A stretch of 64,000 nt of DNA from Novosphingobium resinovorum (GTDB lineage Bacteria > Pseudomonadota > Alphaproteobacteria > Sphingomonadales > Sphingomonadaceae), in assembly GCF_001742225.1 (NCBI RefSeq), contig NZ_CP017076.1:310001-374000 (forward strand), given 5' to 3'. Below, piece after piece: positions 33,283 to 42,496 of the stretch. A program made the position numbers and the translations under genes. Position 1 is the first letter of the stretch; every line of letters starts with the position of its first letter. The notes below the pieces were generated by a model. That model was not told where the DNA came from and searched no databases. It worked only from the letters and a program-made list of their open reading frames with translations.

Positions 33283-34822
33283 AATGGCCCCATTCGCGCG
33301 CGAAGCTGCGCACCAGCGCCTGGTTGTCGAGCCGGTTCACCGGGGTCGGGCGGCGCGCCATGTCGGGCGGGAAATCGAACATCGCGCGTTCGCTCGATGG
33401 GGTCAGGAAGCGCAGGCGCGGCGGCAGGCGCACGGCTTCGGCAAGGGGGCGATGCGCGGCAAGGGTGAAGCCCCATTCGCCGAAGCTGGGAACATAGGCG
33501 TGGTAGCCTCGCGCACGCAGCCCTGCGGCTTCCAGTGTGGTGGCGACCGTCCAGTAGGATTCGGGCGCGATCAGCGGCGAGGTGCTCTGCACCGTCATCA
33601 CGCCGTCCGGCGCGAGCAGCCGGGCGACTTCGCGGTAGAAGCTCTCCGTATAGAGCTTGCCCAGCGAGAATTCGGTCGGATCGGGAAAGTCCACGATTAC
33701 TGCGTCATACGTGCCGCGCGCCTCGCGAACCCAGCGGAACGCGTCGGCATTGTGGACGTGCATCCGGGGCGAGGACAGCGACCCGGCGTTCAGCGCAGCC
33801 AGTTGCGGCGTGTCGCGGAACAGGCGCGTCATCTCCGGGTCGAGATCGACGAGAGTGACATGCCGCACGCGCGGGTCGCGCAGCACTTCGCGGGCGGCAA
33901 GACCGTCGCCGCCGCCGAGGATCAGAACGGCGCTCGGGCGGGCGACGCGGCCGAGCACCGGCCAGACCAGCGCCTCGTGGTAGCGGTACTCGTCGCGGGT
34001 GGAGAACTGCAGGTTGCCGTTGAGGTACAGCCGCAGGTCCTCTCCCCGCCGGGTCAGCACCATGCGCTGGTAAGGTGTCGAGCGGGCATAGATCACCGGC
34101 TCGCTGTAGAAGGCGACCTCGGACCAGCGCTGCATCCGGTCGGCGGCGAGAAGTCCGGCAACGAGGCTGGCGGCCACGGCCAGCGCGGCGATGACGTCCA
34201 CCGCGATCCGGCGCTGCCCGCGCAGCGCGACCAGCAGGGCGAGGGCCACGGCGACATTGGCGAGACCGAAGACGAACCCCGTGCGCATCATTCCCAGCCA
34301 GGGCACCAGCACCAGCGGGAACAGCAGCGATGCGATGAGCGCGCCGACGTAGTCGTAGGTCAGGACGTTGGAGACCAGTTCGCGAAAGGCGAAGCGGTGG
34401 CGCAGGATGCGGATCAGGAGGGGAATCTCCAGCCCCACCAACACGCCGATCGCCAGCACCAGCGCGTAGAGCGCGATGCGGAAATCCCCTACCAGCGGGA
34501 AGAGCAGGAACAACCCTGCCGCCGACCATCCGCCGAGCGCGGCGATCAGGATCTCGACACGGACGAAGACGCCCATCTCGTCGCGCCTGACGTGGCGGGA
34601 CAGCCAACTGCCCACGCCCATGGCGAACAGATAGGTGCCGATCACCGTCGAGAACTGCGTGACGCTGTCGCCCAGCAGGTAGCTGGCGAGGGTGCCCGCG
34701 AGCAGTTCGTAGATCAGCCCGCACGTTGCGACCACCAGCACCGAGACGAGCAGGATCACCGCCAGCGAGGCGGGCGCGCGCTCCGAGGCGTCGGTCGGGA
34801 CGAGAGGGGCGGCTTCAGCCAC
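33272..34822 (-). CDS. Membrane-anchored spermidine synthase-like aminopropyltransferase
   Basis: A 516-residue protein with six or seven membrane helices in the first 215 residues (ASLAVILLVSVLVVATCGLI, then several more) and a spermidine-synthase domain after about 225: LILGGGDGLAAREVLRDPRV binds decarboxylated SAM, DLDPEMT is the acidic turn, and VDFPDPTEFSLGKLYTESFY holds the catalytic aspartate region. The start is a GTG five bases after the DUF350 stop; the open frame extends upstream without homology. It lacks a strong ribosome site, so translation is probably coupled to DUF350. The acceptor polyamine is unknown. Confidence 0.87.
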   Translation of the reverse strand: MAEAAPLVPTDASERAPASLAVILLVSVLVVATCGLIYELLAGTLASYLLGDSVTQFSTVIGTYLFAMGVGSWLSRHVRRDEMGVFVRVEILIAALGGWSAAGLFLLFPLVGDFRIALYALVLAIGVLVGLEIPLLIRILRHRFAFRELVSNVLTYDYVGALIASLLFPLVLVPWLGMMRTGFVFGLANVAVALALLVALRGQRRIAVDVIAALAVAASLVAGLLAADRMQRWSEVAFYSEPVIYARSTPYQRMVLTRRGEDLRLYLNGNLQFSTRDEYRYHEALVWPVLGRVARPSAVLILGGGDGLAAREVLRDPRVRHVTLVDLDPEMTRLFRDTPQLAALNAGSLSSPRMHVHNADAFRWVREARGTYDAVIVDFPDPTEFSLGKLYTESFYREVARLLAPDGVMTVQSTSPLIAPESYWTVATTLEAAGLRARGYHAYVPSFGEWGFTLAAHRPLAEAVRLPPRLRFLTPSSERAMFDFPPDMARRPTPVNRLDNQALVRSFAREWGHYEG

Positions 34823-34827
34823 GATGG

Positions 34828-35037
34828 TCAGCCATGGATGGCGGCGGCGATGATGTTGGAGATGCCCAGCGCCACCGCGCCCGCCAGCAGAGCGACGGCC
34901 ATGTTGCGGCGCTCGATGATCTCGCGCCACAGTTCGCCGGGGGTCAGCTTGTCGACCAGCACGAAGCTGAACACGAATATCACGATGCCGAGTGCGGCAT
35001 AGAGCAGGGTGGCGAGGAAGACCGAGAGTGTCAGCAT
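34828..35037 (-). CDS. DUF350 family membrane protein
   Basis: A 69-residue integral membrane protein with two hydrophobic segments (about 6-28 and 46-66) joined by a charged loop containing LWREIIERRN. This is one unit of DUF350, the YjfL family. GGAGA stands before the ATG. DUF350 genes occur widely beside SpeE-like synthases, PspA-like and SPFH proteins, which is the arrangement here. Its molecular role is unknown; channel-like or scaffold roles have been guessed from its small size. Confidence 0.85.
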   Translation of the reverse strand: MLTLSVFLATLLYAALGIVIFVFSFVLVDKLTPGELWREIIERRNMAVALLAGAVALGISNIIAAAIHG

Positions 35038-35055
35038 GGGCCGTCTCCTTGAAGG

Positions 35056-35202
35056 TTACTTGTGCGTCGGGCCGTAGGAGCCGCCCGCGTGCATGGGCCG
35101 CTCCTCGTCGGAGAAAGGCGACCAGGCATAATACGATGCGCTGAGGCACCCGGCCATGACCATCGCGATCCACAGCAGGAACAGGATCAGGCGCGGCGTC
35201 AT
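35056..35202 (-). CDS. Small single-pass membrane protein
   Basis: A 48-residue protein with one membrane segment (LILFLLWIAMVMAGCLSASY, which also contains a lipobox-like M-A-G-C) and a hydrophilic tail ending GGSYGPTHK. The ATG overlaps the DUF4178 stop by four bases and the DUF350 gene follows after 18 bases, so it is clearly part of the operon. I do not recognise the family. Confidence 0.7.
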   Translation of the reverse strand: MTPRLILFLLWIAMVMAGCLSASYYAWSPFSDEERPMHAGGSYGPTHK

Positions 35203-36446
35203 CCGGCGTTCTCCTCGCGATAGCGGCGCCACACCGCGACGCAGGGGAACGCGAAAAGCAGCAACGCCGCCGTCCACCAGTTGCCCCAGGGAAGGGCGCC
35301 GGTCTCCGCCTCGATCGAGACGGAGACCGTCTCGGGCAGCGAGGACCATCCCGAGGTATTCGGCGGCGGGTCGCTGGGCCAGCCGTGGGCGGCGGCATCG
35401 ACATAGAGGTCGTACGTGCCGCGCGGGACCTTGCCCAGCAGGGTCGAACCCTTGCGGCTACCCTCGGTCCACGACCCGTCGCTGTCGTAGCCGGAATAAT
35501 GCTCGACGATGCCATAGCCGTCGATCGACTGGCCGGTGGCACGGTCGACGAGGCTGTAGTCGAGATCGACCCAGCGGTTGTCGAAATCGCTGCCGCGCGC
35601 GGTGACGGTCACGAACTGCCATGGGCGGCGGACGGTGAGGGTGCCAATCTTCACGCCCTCGCGCGTGGCGGCGAAGGGGGCATCGACGCTGCCGGAGGCG
35701 CGCTCCACCGGGCCGGAGATCAGCACCATCGCCAGCAGCAGCGCGACGAGAGCTGCGCTGGCGAGGCCAAACATCGTCGGCAGGTCGTCGAAGATGCCGG
35801 GCGACGGTACGGGACTACGGACGGCGCGCTTTGCTTTCAGAGGAACGAGGCCGAATGCCTCGGCGACGGTGCCGTCTTCCAGCGGGACAAGCTGGGTCCA
35901 GTTGACCTCCCCGCCACCGCCTTCGCGCGACAGCACGGTGTCGCCGCGTTCGTAGAGGGCCGCTTCCACAGTGTCGCCTGCACGCACGCGCCAGTAGAAC
36001 TCGCCGAGCACGGCAGTGGTCTCGCTGGTCGATGCCTCGCCGTCGCGCGTGTAGCGTTCGCCGCGCCAGGTCACGGTGTCGTCATCGCCTTCGGGCAGGT
36101 CGAGCAGCATAGTGCCGAACTGCCATTCGCGATCGCTCAGGACCAGCCAGCGATAGCCCGCGTAAGGGTTGAAAAGAAGGTACTCTTCCCAGGTATAACC
36201 CGAATCCCGCCGTCGCAGCGCGCCGACGGCCTCCCATTCGACGTCGAACAGGGTGCCGCGCCTGCCGGGCGACAGGCGGAAGCCTCGGGCGGCCTTGTCA
36301 TGCGCCTCGATGAGCGCGACTTCGGGGCGGGCGATGTCGAGCAGCGAGCCGCAATAGCTGCAGGCGAGGTTGACGCTGAGCCCCGCCGCGCGCACTTCCA
36401 GCGTGCCGCCGCAGTTCGGACAGGCGACCGTGCGCACGGCGGTCAT
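35199..36446 (-). CDS. DUF4178 protein with zinc ribbon and membrane segments
   Basis: A 415-residue protein. An N-terminal zinc ribbon (ACPNCGGTLEV to CSYCGSLLD, four cysteines) is followed by a DUF4178 domain (about 50-200; LSDREWQFG and related words), a membrane segment (about 222-245, ASAALVALLLAMVLISGP), an extracytoplasmic region of about 130 residues with beta-rich look, and a C-terminal membrane segment before a short basic tail. The start at 36446 overlaps the previous stop (ATGA). It has the same N-terminal build as its neighbour, of which it is a longer paralog. Function unknown. Confidence 0.83.
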   Translation of the reverse strand: MTAVRTVACPNCGGTLEVRAAGLSVNLACSYCGSLLDIARPEVALIEAHDKAARGFRLSPGRRGTLFDVEWEAVGALRRRDSGYTWEEYLLFNPYAGYRWLVLSDREWQFGTMLLDLPEGDDDTVTWRGERYTRDGEASTSETTAVLGEFYWRVRAGDTVEAALYERGDTVLSREGGGGEVNWTQLVPLEDGTVAEAFGLVPLKAKRAVRSPVPSPGIFDDLPTMFGLASAALVALLLAMVLISGPVERASGSVDAPFAATREGVKIGTLTVRRPWQFVTVTARGSDFDNRWVDLDYSLVDRATGQSIDGYGIVEHYSGYDSDGSWTEGSRKGSTLLGKVPRGTYDLYVDAAAHGWPSDPPPNTSGWSSLPETVSVSIEAETGALPWGNWWTAALLLFAFPCVAVWRRYREENAG

Positions 36447-37108
36447 CGCATCAGCTCGCGCGGGATGATCCACCCGTCGATCGCACGCAGGTTCGAGGGC
36501 GCGAGCGAGGCGAGGTCGCTGTAATAGCCCAGCCAGACCGACGCCCCCCGCGCATCGCGCTGCAGGCTTACCGCCTCACGGTTGGGGCCGCGAAAGTCGA
36601 TGCTGGTCATCGTGCGACCCGGAAGCGTCGGGAACGGCAGGTCCCCCTCGCTACCGAGGCATTCGGCCTCCTTGCAGTCGATGGTCAGCAAGGTGACGCC
36701 TTCCACCGCGAGACGGGCGCCGACCGCGATTTGCCCGCCTGCCGCGAAGTCCGCGATCATCGGCTGTTCGAGGAGGTCGGCGCGCGCGGCGGTCAGCATG
36801 AACGCCCCCATCGCCTCGCCCAGCCAGCGCTCGGTGCCGTCGCCGCCATCGAGCAGCCACTCGTTCCACGAGCCGTCGGCCCAGCCCCAGCGGACCCGCC
36901 CGACGACGGTGAGCGCAAGTCCCTCGACCTGCAGGCCGGTGCCCAGCTGAATCGGCGAGACGTCGGGCGGCAGGACAGCAATCTTTCCGACGTCCTGCAC
37001 CTCCAGCCCGTCACGCAGGAGCAGCGAGCGGCAGTAGGCGCAGGTGGTATAGGGCAGGACGCCGCTGCGCACAGGCAGGGCCGCGCCGCATGAAGGACAG
37101 TTGCTCAC
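36443..37108 (-). CDS. DUF4178 protein with zinc ribbon
   Basis: A 221-residue soluble protein: zinc ribbon NCPSCGAALPV to CAYCRSLLL at the front, then a single DUF4178 domain (LQVEGLALTVVGRVRWGWADGS, cut here at its first words, is typical). It lacks the membrane segments of its downstream paralog. The two genes overlap by four bases, and the SPFH gene ends 19 bases upstream. In other genomes DUF4178 proteins stand beside SpeD, SpeE and DUF350 genes, as here. Confidence 0.82.
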   Translation of the reverse strand: MSNCPSCGAALPVRSGVLPYTTCAYCRSLLLRDGLEVQDVGKIAVLPPDVSPIQLGTGLQVEGLALTVVGRVRWGWADGSWNEWLLDGGDGTERWLGEAMGAFMLTAARADLLEQPMIADFAAGGQIAVGARLAVEGVTLLTIDCKEAECLGSEGDLPFPTLPGRTMTSIDFRGPNREAVSLQRDARGASVWLGYYSDLASLAPSNLRAIDGWIIPRELMR

Positions 37109-37127
37109 GTCTCCCCCCGAAGGCGTG

Positions 37128-38114
37128 TCAGCGGATGCGCGAGAGAAGCTCGGCCTTCTTGGCGTCGAACTCCTCCTGGCTGAGCGCGCCCAGGGTCACC
37201 AGCTTGTGCAGTTTTTCGATGGTGGCGATGGGGTCCTCGGCGGGAGCGGCGGCGGCCGTAGCCTGCGTGCCGAGGCCCTGCGCCATGGCGCCGCCGAGCG
37301 CCGTCGCTGCGGCCACGCCCGCGCCGATCCCGGCCACCGATCCGCCTTCCTGCCCGGCTGCGGCCTCGATGGCCTCCGCCGCCTGGAAGCGGGTGTAGTT
37401 GCCGAGGTCGCCCAGCACGCGCATCGAGGAGCCCTTGTCGAGATGGGCCTGCACTTCCTCCGGAAGCGAGATGCTCTCGACGTAGAAGGAGAGGCAGGTC
37501 AGGCCCCACTGCGCGAAGGCCTTGTCGACTTCCACGCGGATGCGTTCGGAGAGCGCCTGCTGGTTGGCCGCGAGATCGAGGAACGGCACCCCGCCGCCGC
37601 CGAGCGCGGTGGCGATCGCAGTCTGGATCGCGGCGCGCAGTTGCGGCTCGAGAGACGCAGTGCTGACGCCGTCGAGCGTGCCAAGGATCCGGTCCACGAA
37701 CGGCTCGACCGCGGCGATGCGGAACGAATAGGAGCCGAAGGCGCGCAGGCGCAGCGGGCCGAATTCGGCGTCGCGTACCGTCACCGGCTGGCCGGTGCCC
37801 CACTTCAGGCCCTGTTGCTCCTTGAACGACAGGAACACGACGTCCGACTTGAACGGCGAGCGAAAGCCCTTGTCACAGTGCATCAGGCTGGTGAGCACCG
37901 GCAGGTTCGCGGTATCGAGCCGGTGCAGGCCGGATTCGAAGGTATCCGCCAGATTGCCTTCGTTGACGAACAGCGCCATTTGGCCTTCGCGCACGGTCAA
38001 CTGGGCGCCGTTCTGGATTTCGCGATCCTCGAACGGAACGCGCCAGGCAAGGTCGCCGGGCCGCTCCAGCCAGTCGATGACATCGACGAACTGCTTCTTC
38101 AGAAAACCGAACAT
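37128..38114 (-). CDS. SPFH-domain protein with C-terminal SHOCT domain
   Basis: A 328-residue SPFH (stomatin/prohibitin-like, virion-core type) protein. It begins MFGFLKKQFVDVIDWLE, as usual in the family, and the SPFH domain runs to about residue 230. An alanine/glycine-rich stretch (about 240-295) follows, then a SHOCT motif (IEKLHKLVTLGALSQEEFDA and the next residues), a short helical hairpin that often sits on membrane-stress proteins. A GTG four codons upstream is another possible start. It is the first gene of the polyamine/membrane cluster and would assemble on the inner membrane. Confidence 0.88.
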   Translation of the reverse strand: MFGFLKKQFVDVIDWLERPGDLAWRVPFEDREIQNGAQLTVREGQMALFVNEGNLADTFESGLHRLDTANLPVLTSLMHCDKGFRSPFKSDVVFLSFKEQQGLKWGTGQPVTVRDAEFGPLRLRAFGSYSFRIAAVEPFVDRILGTLDGVSTASLEPQLRAAIQTAIATALGGGGVPFLDLAANQQALSERIRVEVDKAFAQWGLTCLSFYVESISLPEEVQAHLDKGSSMRVLGDLGNYTRFQAAEAIEAAAGQEGGSVAGIGAGVAAATALGGAMAQGLGTQATAAAAPAEDPIATIEKLHKLVTLGALSQEEFDAKKAELLSRIR

Positions 38115-38205
38115 TGGATCGCCCACTTCCGCCAGATGCCCGCAGCGTATCCGCAGTTCGTCGGGATGAAAAGGGAAATGGAAACAGGGATATCAGCCTG
38201 CTGGG

Positions 38206-39171
38206 TCAGAGGATCGGACGCAGGAAATCGGCGATCGCGGCGGACCACTGCCCGGGCTGCTGATCGACGATGTCGATGCCGCCGCCCTGCAGTTCCACCA
38301 GCTTGAAATCCGGGCGCATTTCCTTGGCTTTCAGGGCCGACTGGTAGAGCATGTCGCCGGTGTTGGTCAGAAGCAGCGTGGGCTGGCGGATCTTCATCAA
38401 CGGTCCCTCCTGTCGGTAGGTCAGGCCCGCATTGTGGCCGTACCAGTAGGCACCGCGCTGGAAGGCGAGCATGGCCTGCACGACATAGTCGCTGATGCGC
38501 TCGGGGCTGATCGTGCCCATCGCATAGCGCTCGCGCGCCTCGGCCAGCTGGTTCATGTGGGCGGCATGCGGCAGTGCGCGGAACGCGCGTTCGCGGCCGC
38601 CGATGTCGGCGATCAGGGCGGCCCGCTGCTCCTCGGGAATGAAGAGGGGGCCGCAGATGACGTTGGCGATGACACGGTCGGGGAACCGGACCGCGACTTC
38701 GTTGGTCACCAGCGCCCCGGTATGATGGCCGACGACCGCCGCCCGCCGGATGCCGAGCGCGTCGAGCACGGCCGGCACCACCGCGGCATAGTCGCTGACG
38801 GCAGGTTCGAACGGCGGTTTGTCGGACAGGCCGAAACCGGGCAGGTCGATGGCGATCGGACGGAAGCCGTGGGCCACCAGCGGGGCGAAGACACGATCGA
38901 ACTGGTTGGCGGTCATTACGGCCTGATGCAGCAGGACCAGCGGCCGTCCTTTTACCGCGTCGAGGTAGTGAATCTGGCCATAGGGTCCATCGGCATAGGC
39001 GCGGCGCATCTTCACCTCGCCGGTAGCGGGGGCGGGGGCGGGAGCGAGAGGCGCGGGCGCCTTGTCCGCCGCTGCCGCCGGGCGGGTAGCCAGCGAGGTG
39101 GCGACCACGCCTGCGCCCAATACTTGCCCCAATACCTGCATCGCCCGGCGACGTTCCAGAAACTCGTCCAT
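38206..39171 (-). CDS. Exported alpha/beta hydrolase with altered nucleophile elbow
   Basis: A 321-residue alpha/beta-hydrolase-fold protein with a twin-arginine-like leader (RRRAMQVLGQVLGAGVVATS) ending in an alanine-rich site. The fold is clear: PLVLLHQAVMTANQFDRVF, AIDLPGFGLSD, and the elbow strand. At the elbow, where GxSxG is expected, the sequence is VVGHHTGA, so the nucleophile position is histidine, not serine. The acid (near TNTGDMLY) and a late GGGIDI region without the usual histidine also differ. It may be non-hydrolytic or use other chemistry. It is a single gene downstream of the divergent GGDEF gene. Confidence 0.8.
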   Translation of the reverse strand: MDEFLERRRAMQVLGQVLGAGVVATSLATRPAAAADKAPAPLAPAPAPATGEVKMRRAYADGPYGQIHYLDAVKGRPLVLLHQAVMTANQFDRVFAPLVAHGFRPIAIDLPGFGLSDKPPFEPAVSDYAAVVPAVLDALGIRRAAVVGHHTGALVTNEVAVRFPDRVIANVICGPLFIPEEQRAALIADIGGRERAFRALPHAAHMNQLAEARERYAMGTISPERISDYVVQAMLAFQRGAYWYGHNAGLTYRQEGPLMKIRQPTLLLTNTGDMLYQSALKAKEMRPDFKLVELQGGGIDIVDQQPGQWSAAIADFLRPIL

Positions 39172-39324
39172 GCAGCCCTTTCGATAAATCCGTACTGGTC
39201 ACTGCAGAGTGCAGTTCCTGCGCCCGGAGCCCACATGTCATGCGGAGTTTGACCGCTCCTCGGCGACGGATGAGTGGCAGGGATGCACCTGCAAGCGGCG
39301 ATTATTGGAAGATGTCCATATGTA

Positions 39325-39339
39325 TTTACCCTAGGTAAA
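39325..39339. promoter_or_regulatory. Palindrome before the diguanylate cyclase gene
   Basis: TTTACC-CTA-GGTAAA, a perfect 6-3-6 inverted repeat 20 bases upstream of the start codon, placed to affect transcription or translation initiation of the cyclase. The cognate regulator is unknown. Confidence 0.4.
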
Positions 39340-39359
39340 CCATGTTTCACTAGGCGAGG

Positions 39360-41150
39360 ATGATGATTCACGAGTCGTATCGTCGCAGCAGGTGGTATCC
39401 GGGGGAGGTGCTCGGCACCGCGCTCGCGTATTTCGCCTGTGCGTCGCTGGCGCTCGTGCTGACCCGTTTCGACGGCGGCATCGCGGTAGTGTGGCTGGCG
39501 GGGGCGGTGCTGTTCGCCCGGCTCCATGTCACGCCGCGCCGACGCTGGGCACCGGTGGTCCTGGCCTGTACTCCGCTGGCGATCTGCTCCTCGCAGCTGT
39601 TCGGATTCAAGGGCCTGACCGGGGTTGGCCTGCCGCTGCTCTGCATTATCGAGGCGGTCGGTGCGGCATGGCTGATGCGCAGGGTGTTTCCCCGGTTCGG
39701 CCGTTTCCAGTCGGTGGCGGAAGTCACAGCGTTCCTGGTCGTCTGCGGCGTCATGGTGCCTGCGGTGACGGCGCTGTTCGCGGCGGTCATGACCACGGCG
39801 GTGCGTAACATCGGCTTCTGGTCGGCCTGGCGGGACTGGTACGCCGGACATGCGCTTGGTTTCATCGTGTTCGCGCCGCCGCTACTGTTGTTCCTGCGCG
39901 GCGACGTCGCACACTGGACGCGCACCGCCGGGACGCGCGTACGCAAGCGGACATTCGGGCTGCTGGGGCTCGTGCTGCTCGCGTCGCTGGCGACATTCGG
40001 CCAAAGCAAAATTCCGCTCGTCGTCGTCCCGTTCCTGCCGATGATCGCCGCGACGTTCAGGCTGGGCCGGTTCGGTGCGGTTTCGTCCATCGTCATCCTG
40101 ATCTCGGTTGGTCTCGGCTGTTCGCTTGCGGGGATCGGGCCGACGGCGCTGCTGACCGGCGGAATGGCGCTCAAGCTGCAGGTGCTGCAGATCTATTTCG
40201 CCTCGATCGTGATGCTGCTGCTGCCGCTCGCGGCGGAACTCTACGCGCGGCGGCGCATCGTCGAGCGTCTTCACGCGGCCGAAGCGCTGCACCGGCTCGT
40301 CCTCGACCGCATGAGCGACGTGGTGCTGCGCGCCGGCATCGACGGCACGGTGCGTTATGCCTCCCCCTCGGTCGAGCGCGTTACCGGCTATCCGGCGGCC
40401 GAGCTCGGGGGGCGGCCGCTGTTCAACCTTATCGTGCCGGACGACCTGCCGATGGTTCTCGACACGCGCCGCGTGGTGCTGGCGGCGCCGGAGGACAGCG
40501 CCATCATCGAATATCGCGTCATCCAGAAGAGCGGCGCGATCATATGGGTGGAGAGCCACGTGCGCGCGATGGTCGATGCGGACGGCAACATATCAGGCAC
40601 CGTCAGCATCATCCGCGAGGTTACCGAACGCCGCCATATCGTCGAGGATCTCAAGAACAAGGCGATGACCGACCCGCTGACCGGCGCCTGCAACCGCCGC
40701 GCGTTCGACGATGCGCTGGGTGCGCTGGTTTCGTCGCCGCCGATCGGCGCCGAGCCGGGTTGTCTCGCGGTTTTCGACCTCGACCACTTCAAGCGGATCA
40801 ACGACGAATACGGCCATGCCGCCGGTGACGCGGTGCTGGTGCGCTTCGTGGCCATCGTCCGGGCGGCGGTGCGCGAAGGGGATCTCGTCGCGCGGCTCGG
40901 CGGGGAGGAATTCGCCGTATTGCTAGCCGGCCTGTCGGTGGAGCACGCGCAACTGGTGTGCGAGCGCATCCGCACCCGCCTCGGCACGGTCGGCGTGGAA
41001 ACGGCGTCGGGAAGCGTCATTGCCGCGACCGTTAGCGTCGGCATCGCACCGCTGTCCGTGGACAGCGACCCGGAGCGGATCGTGGCGGCCGCCGACGCGG
41101 CGCTCAACCGGGCGAAGCGGAGCGGGCGCAACCAGTCGGCCGCAGCCTGA
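39360..41150 (+). CDS. MASE1-PAS-GGDEF diguanylate cyclase
   Basis: A 596-residue membrane sensor. The first 300 residues hold about eight membrane segments of the MASE1 type, residues about 315-425 are a PAS domain with its PAC tail (GTVSIIREVTERRHI), and about 430-590 is a GGDEF domain. The active motif reads GGEEF, and REGD five residues before it is an intact inhibitory (RxxD) site, so c-di-GMP synthesis with product feedback is expected. A second ATG three bases downstream is equally possible. The gene is single and convergent with nhaA, only three bases apart. Confidence 0.93.
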   Translation: MMIHESYRRSRWYPGEVLGTALAYFACASLALVLTRFDGGIAVVWLAGAVLFARLHVTPRRRWAPVVLACTPLAICSSQLFGFKGLTGVGLPLLCIIEAVGAAWLMRRVFPRFGRFQSVAEVTAFLVVCGVMVPAVTALFAAVMTTAVRNIGFWSAWRDWYAGHALGFIVFAPPLLLFLRGDVAHWTRTAGTRVRKRTFGLLGLVLLASLATFGQSKIPLVVVPFLPMIAATFRLGRFGAVSSIVILISVGLGCSLAGIGPTALLTGGMALKLQVLQIYFASIVMLLLPLAAELYARRRIVERLHAAEALHRLVLDRMSDVVLRAGIDGTVRYASPSVERVTGYPAAELGGRPLFNLIVPDDLPMVLDTRRVVLAAPEDSAIIEYRVIQKSGAIIWVESHVRAMVDADGNISGTVSIIREVTERRHIVEDLKNKAMTDPLTGACNRRAFDDALGALVSSPPIGAEPGCLAVFDLDHFKRINDEYGHAAGDAVLVRFVAIVRAAVREGDLVARLGGEEFAVLLAGLSVEHAQLVCERIRTRLGTVGVETASGSVIAATVSVGIAPLSVDSDPERIVAAADAALNRAKRSGRNQSAAA

Positions 41151-41153
41151 GGA

Positions 41154-42335
41154 TCAGCGCGGGACGGGCGCTTCCCGGTGTGCAATCCGCAAAACACCAT
41201 AGCCCAGCAGGCCGGAAAACAGCGATCCGGCGAGGATGCCGAGCTTCGCCTCCGATTGTAGCGCGGCTGCGTCCGGAAAGGCGAGCAGGGCGATGAACAG
41301 GCTCATGGTGAAGCCGATGCCGCACAGCAGGGCCACGCCCAGCATCTGCAGGCGGCCCGCATGGGCCGGAGCGTCGGCCAGGCCGAGGCGCACGGCGATC
41401 ATCGAGAAGCCGAACACGCCCACCGGCTTGCCGATTAGCAGGCCTGCCGCGACGCCCAGCGTGACCGGTGCGGTGAGTGCCTCGGCCGGAAGGCTAAGCA
41501 CCGGCACGCCCGCATTGGCGAGCGCGAAGAGCGGCACGATCAGGAAGCCCACCGGCACATGCAGCGCATGTTCGAGCCGGTGCAGCGGGCTGGCCGCATC
41601 GCCGTCCGGATGGCTCGGCGTCACGTCCATCGGGATCGTCAGGGCCAGCGCGACGCCTGCCAGCGTGGCATGGATGCCCGAGCGATAGGTCAGCACCCAG
41701 AGCACCGCGCCCAGCGCCATGTAGAGCGAGAGGCTCCGCACACCCATCCGGTTCATCGCGATCAGCACGCCCAGCACGAGCGCTGCCCCGGCAAGGTCGG
41801 GCAGCGAGATCGATGCGGTGTAGAACAGCGCGATGATGATCACCGCGCCAAGGTCGTCGATGATCGCCAGAGCGGCCAGGAACACCCGCAGCGAGGCGGG
41901 CACCCGCTTGCCCAGCAACGAGATCACGCCCAGCGCGAAGGCGATGTCGGTGGCGGCGGGAATAGCCCAGCCCTTCGCCGTGTCGCCGGTGTTGAAGGCG
42001 TAGAACAGCAGCGCGGGCACCGCCATGCCGCCCAGCGCGGCGATGCCGGGCAGCACCCGGCGCGACCACGACGAGAGCTGGCCGTCCAGCATCTCGCGCT
42101 TGATCTCCAGTCCGACCAGCAGGAAGAAGATCGCCATCAGCCCGTCATTGATCCAGTGCGCCAGCGACAGCGGCCCGAGGCTAAGGTGGAGCACGTGCTC
42201 GTACCCGTGCGCCAGCGGCGAATTGGCGAGGAGCAGGGCGATCGCGGCCATCGCCATCAGGAACAGTCCGGCGGATGACTGGCCGTCGAGAAACTGGCGA
42301 AGGGCGCTGGGGGTCTTGAGGCGGGAGAGGACCAT
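41154..42335 (-). CDS. nhaA: Na+/H+ antiporter NhaA
   Basis: A 393-residue NhaA antiporter with about twelve membrane segments. The family landmarks are present: [20 protein letters not shown] near the front, the [15 protein letters not shown] stretch with the transport aspartates (A-A-T-D-I and, after it, [16 protein letters not shown]), and [13 protein letters not shown] near the end. It expels sodium in exchange for protons, giving salt and pH tolerance. The ATG at 42335 has GGAG upstream and gives the usual family length; the frame continues 16 codons upstream without homology. Confidence 0.95.
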   Translation of the reverse strand: MVLSRLKTPSALRQFLDGQSSAGLFLMAMAAIALLLANSPLAHGYEHVLHLSLGPLSLAHWINDGLMAIFFLLVGLEIKREMLDGQLSSWSRRVLPGIAALGGMAVPALLFYAFNTGDTAKGWAIPAATDIAFALGVISLLGKRVPASLRVFLAALAIIDDLGAVIIIALFYTASISLPDLAGAALVLGVLIAMNRMGVRSLSLYMALGAVLWVLTYRSGIHATLAGVALALTIPMDVTPSHPDGDAASPLHRLEHALHVPVGFLIVPLFALANAGVPVLSLPAEALTAPVTLGVAAGLLIGKPVGVFGFSMIAVRLGLADAPAHAGRLQMLGVALLCGIGFTMSLFIALLAFPDAAALQSEAKLGILAGSLFSGLLGYGVLRIAHREAPVPR

Positions 42336-42496
42336 GCGGGGCTCCGGGCTTGGGGGCAAGTGCACCGGCGGCCCGACCGGCACTGCGAAACCTGCTTGCC
42401 GGGATCGGCGAGCACCCGCCGGTAGCTATTGCAGCCTTGGCGCGGTGCCGCAACCGGAACCGGGCATAGGAATGCTACGGCCCCGCACCCGATCCC

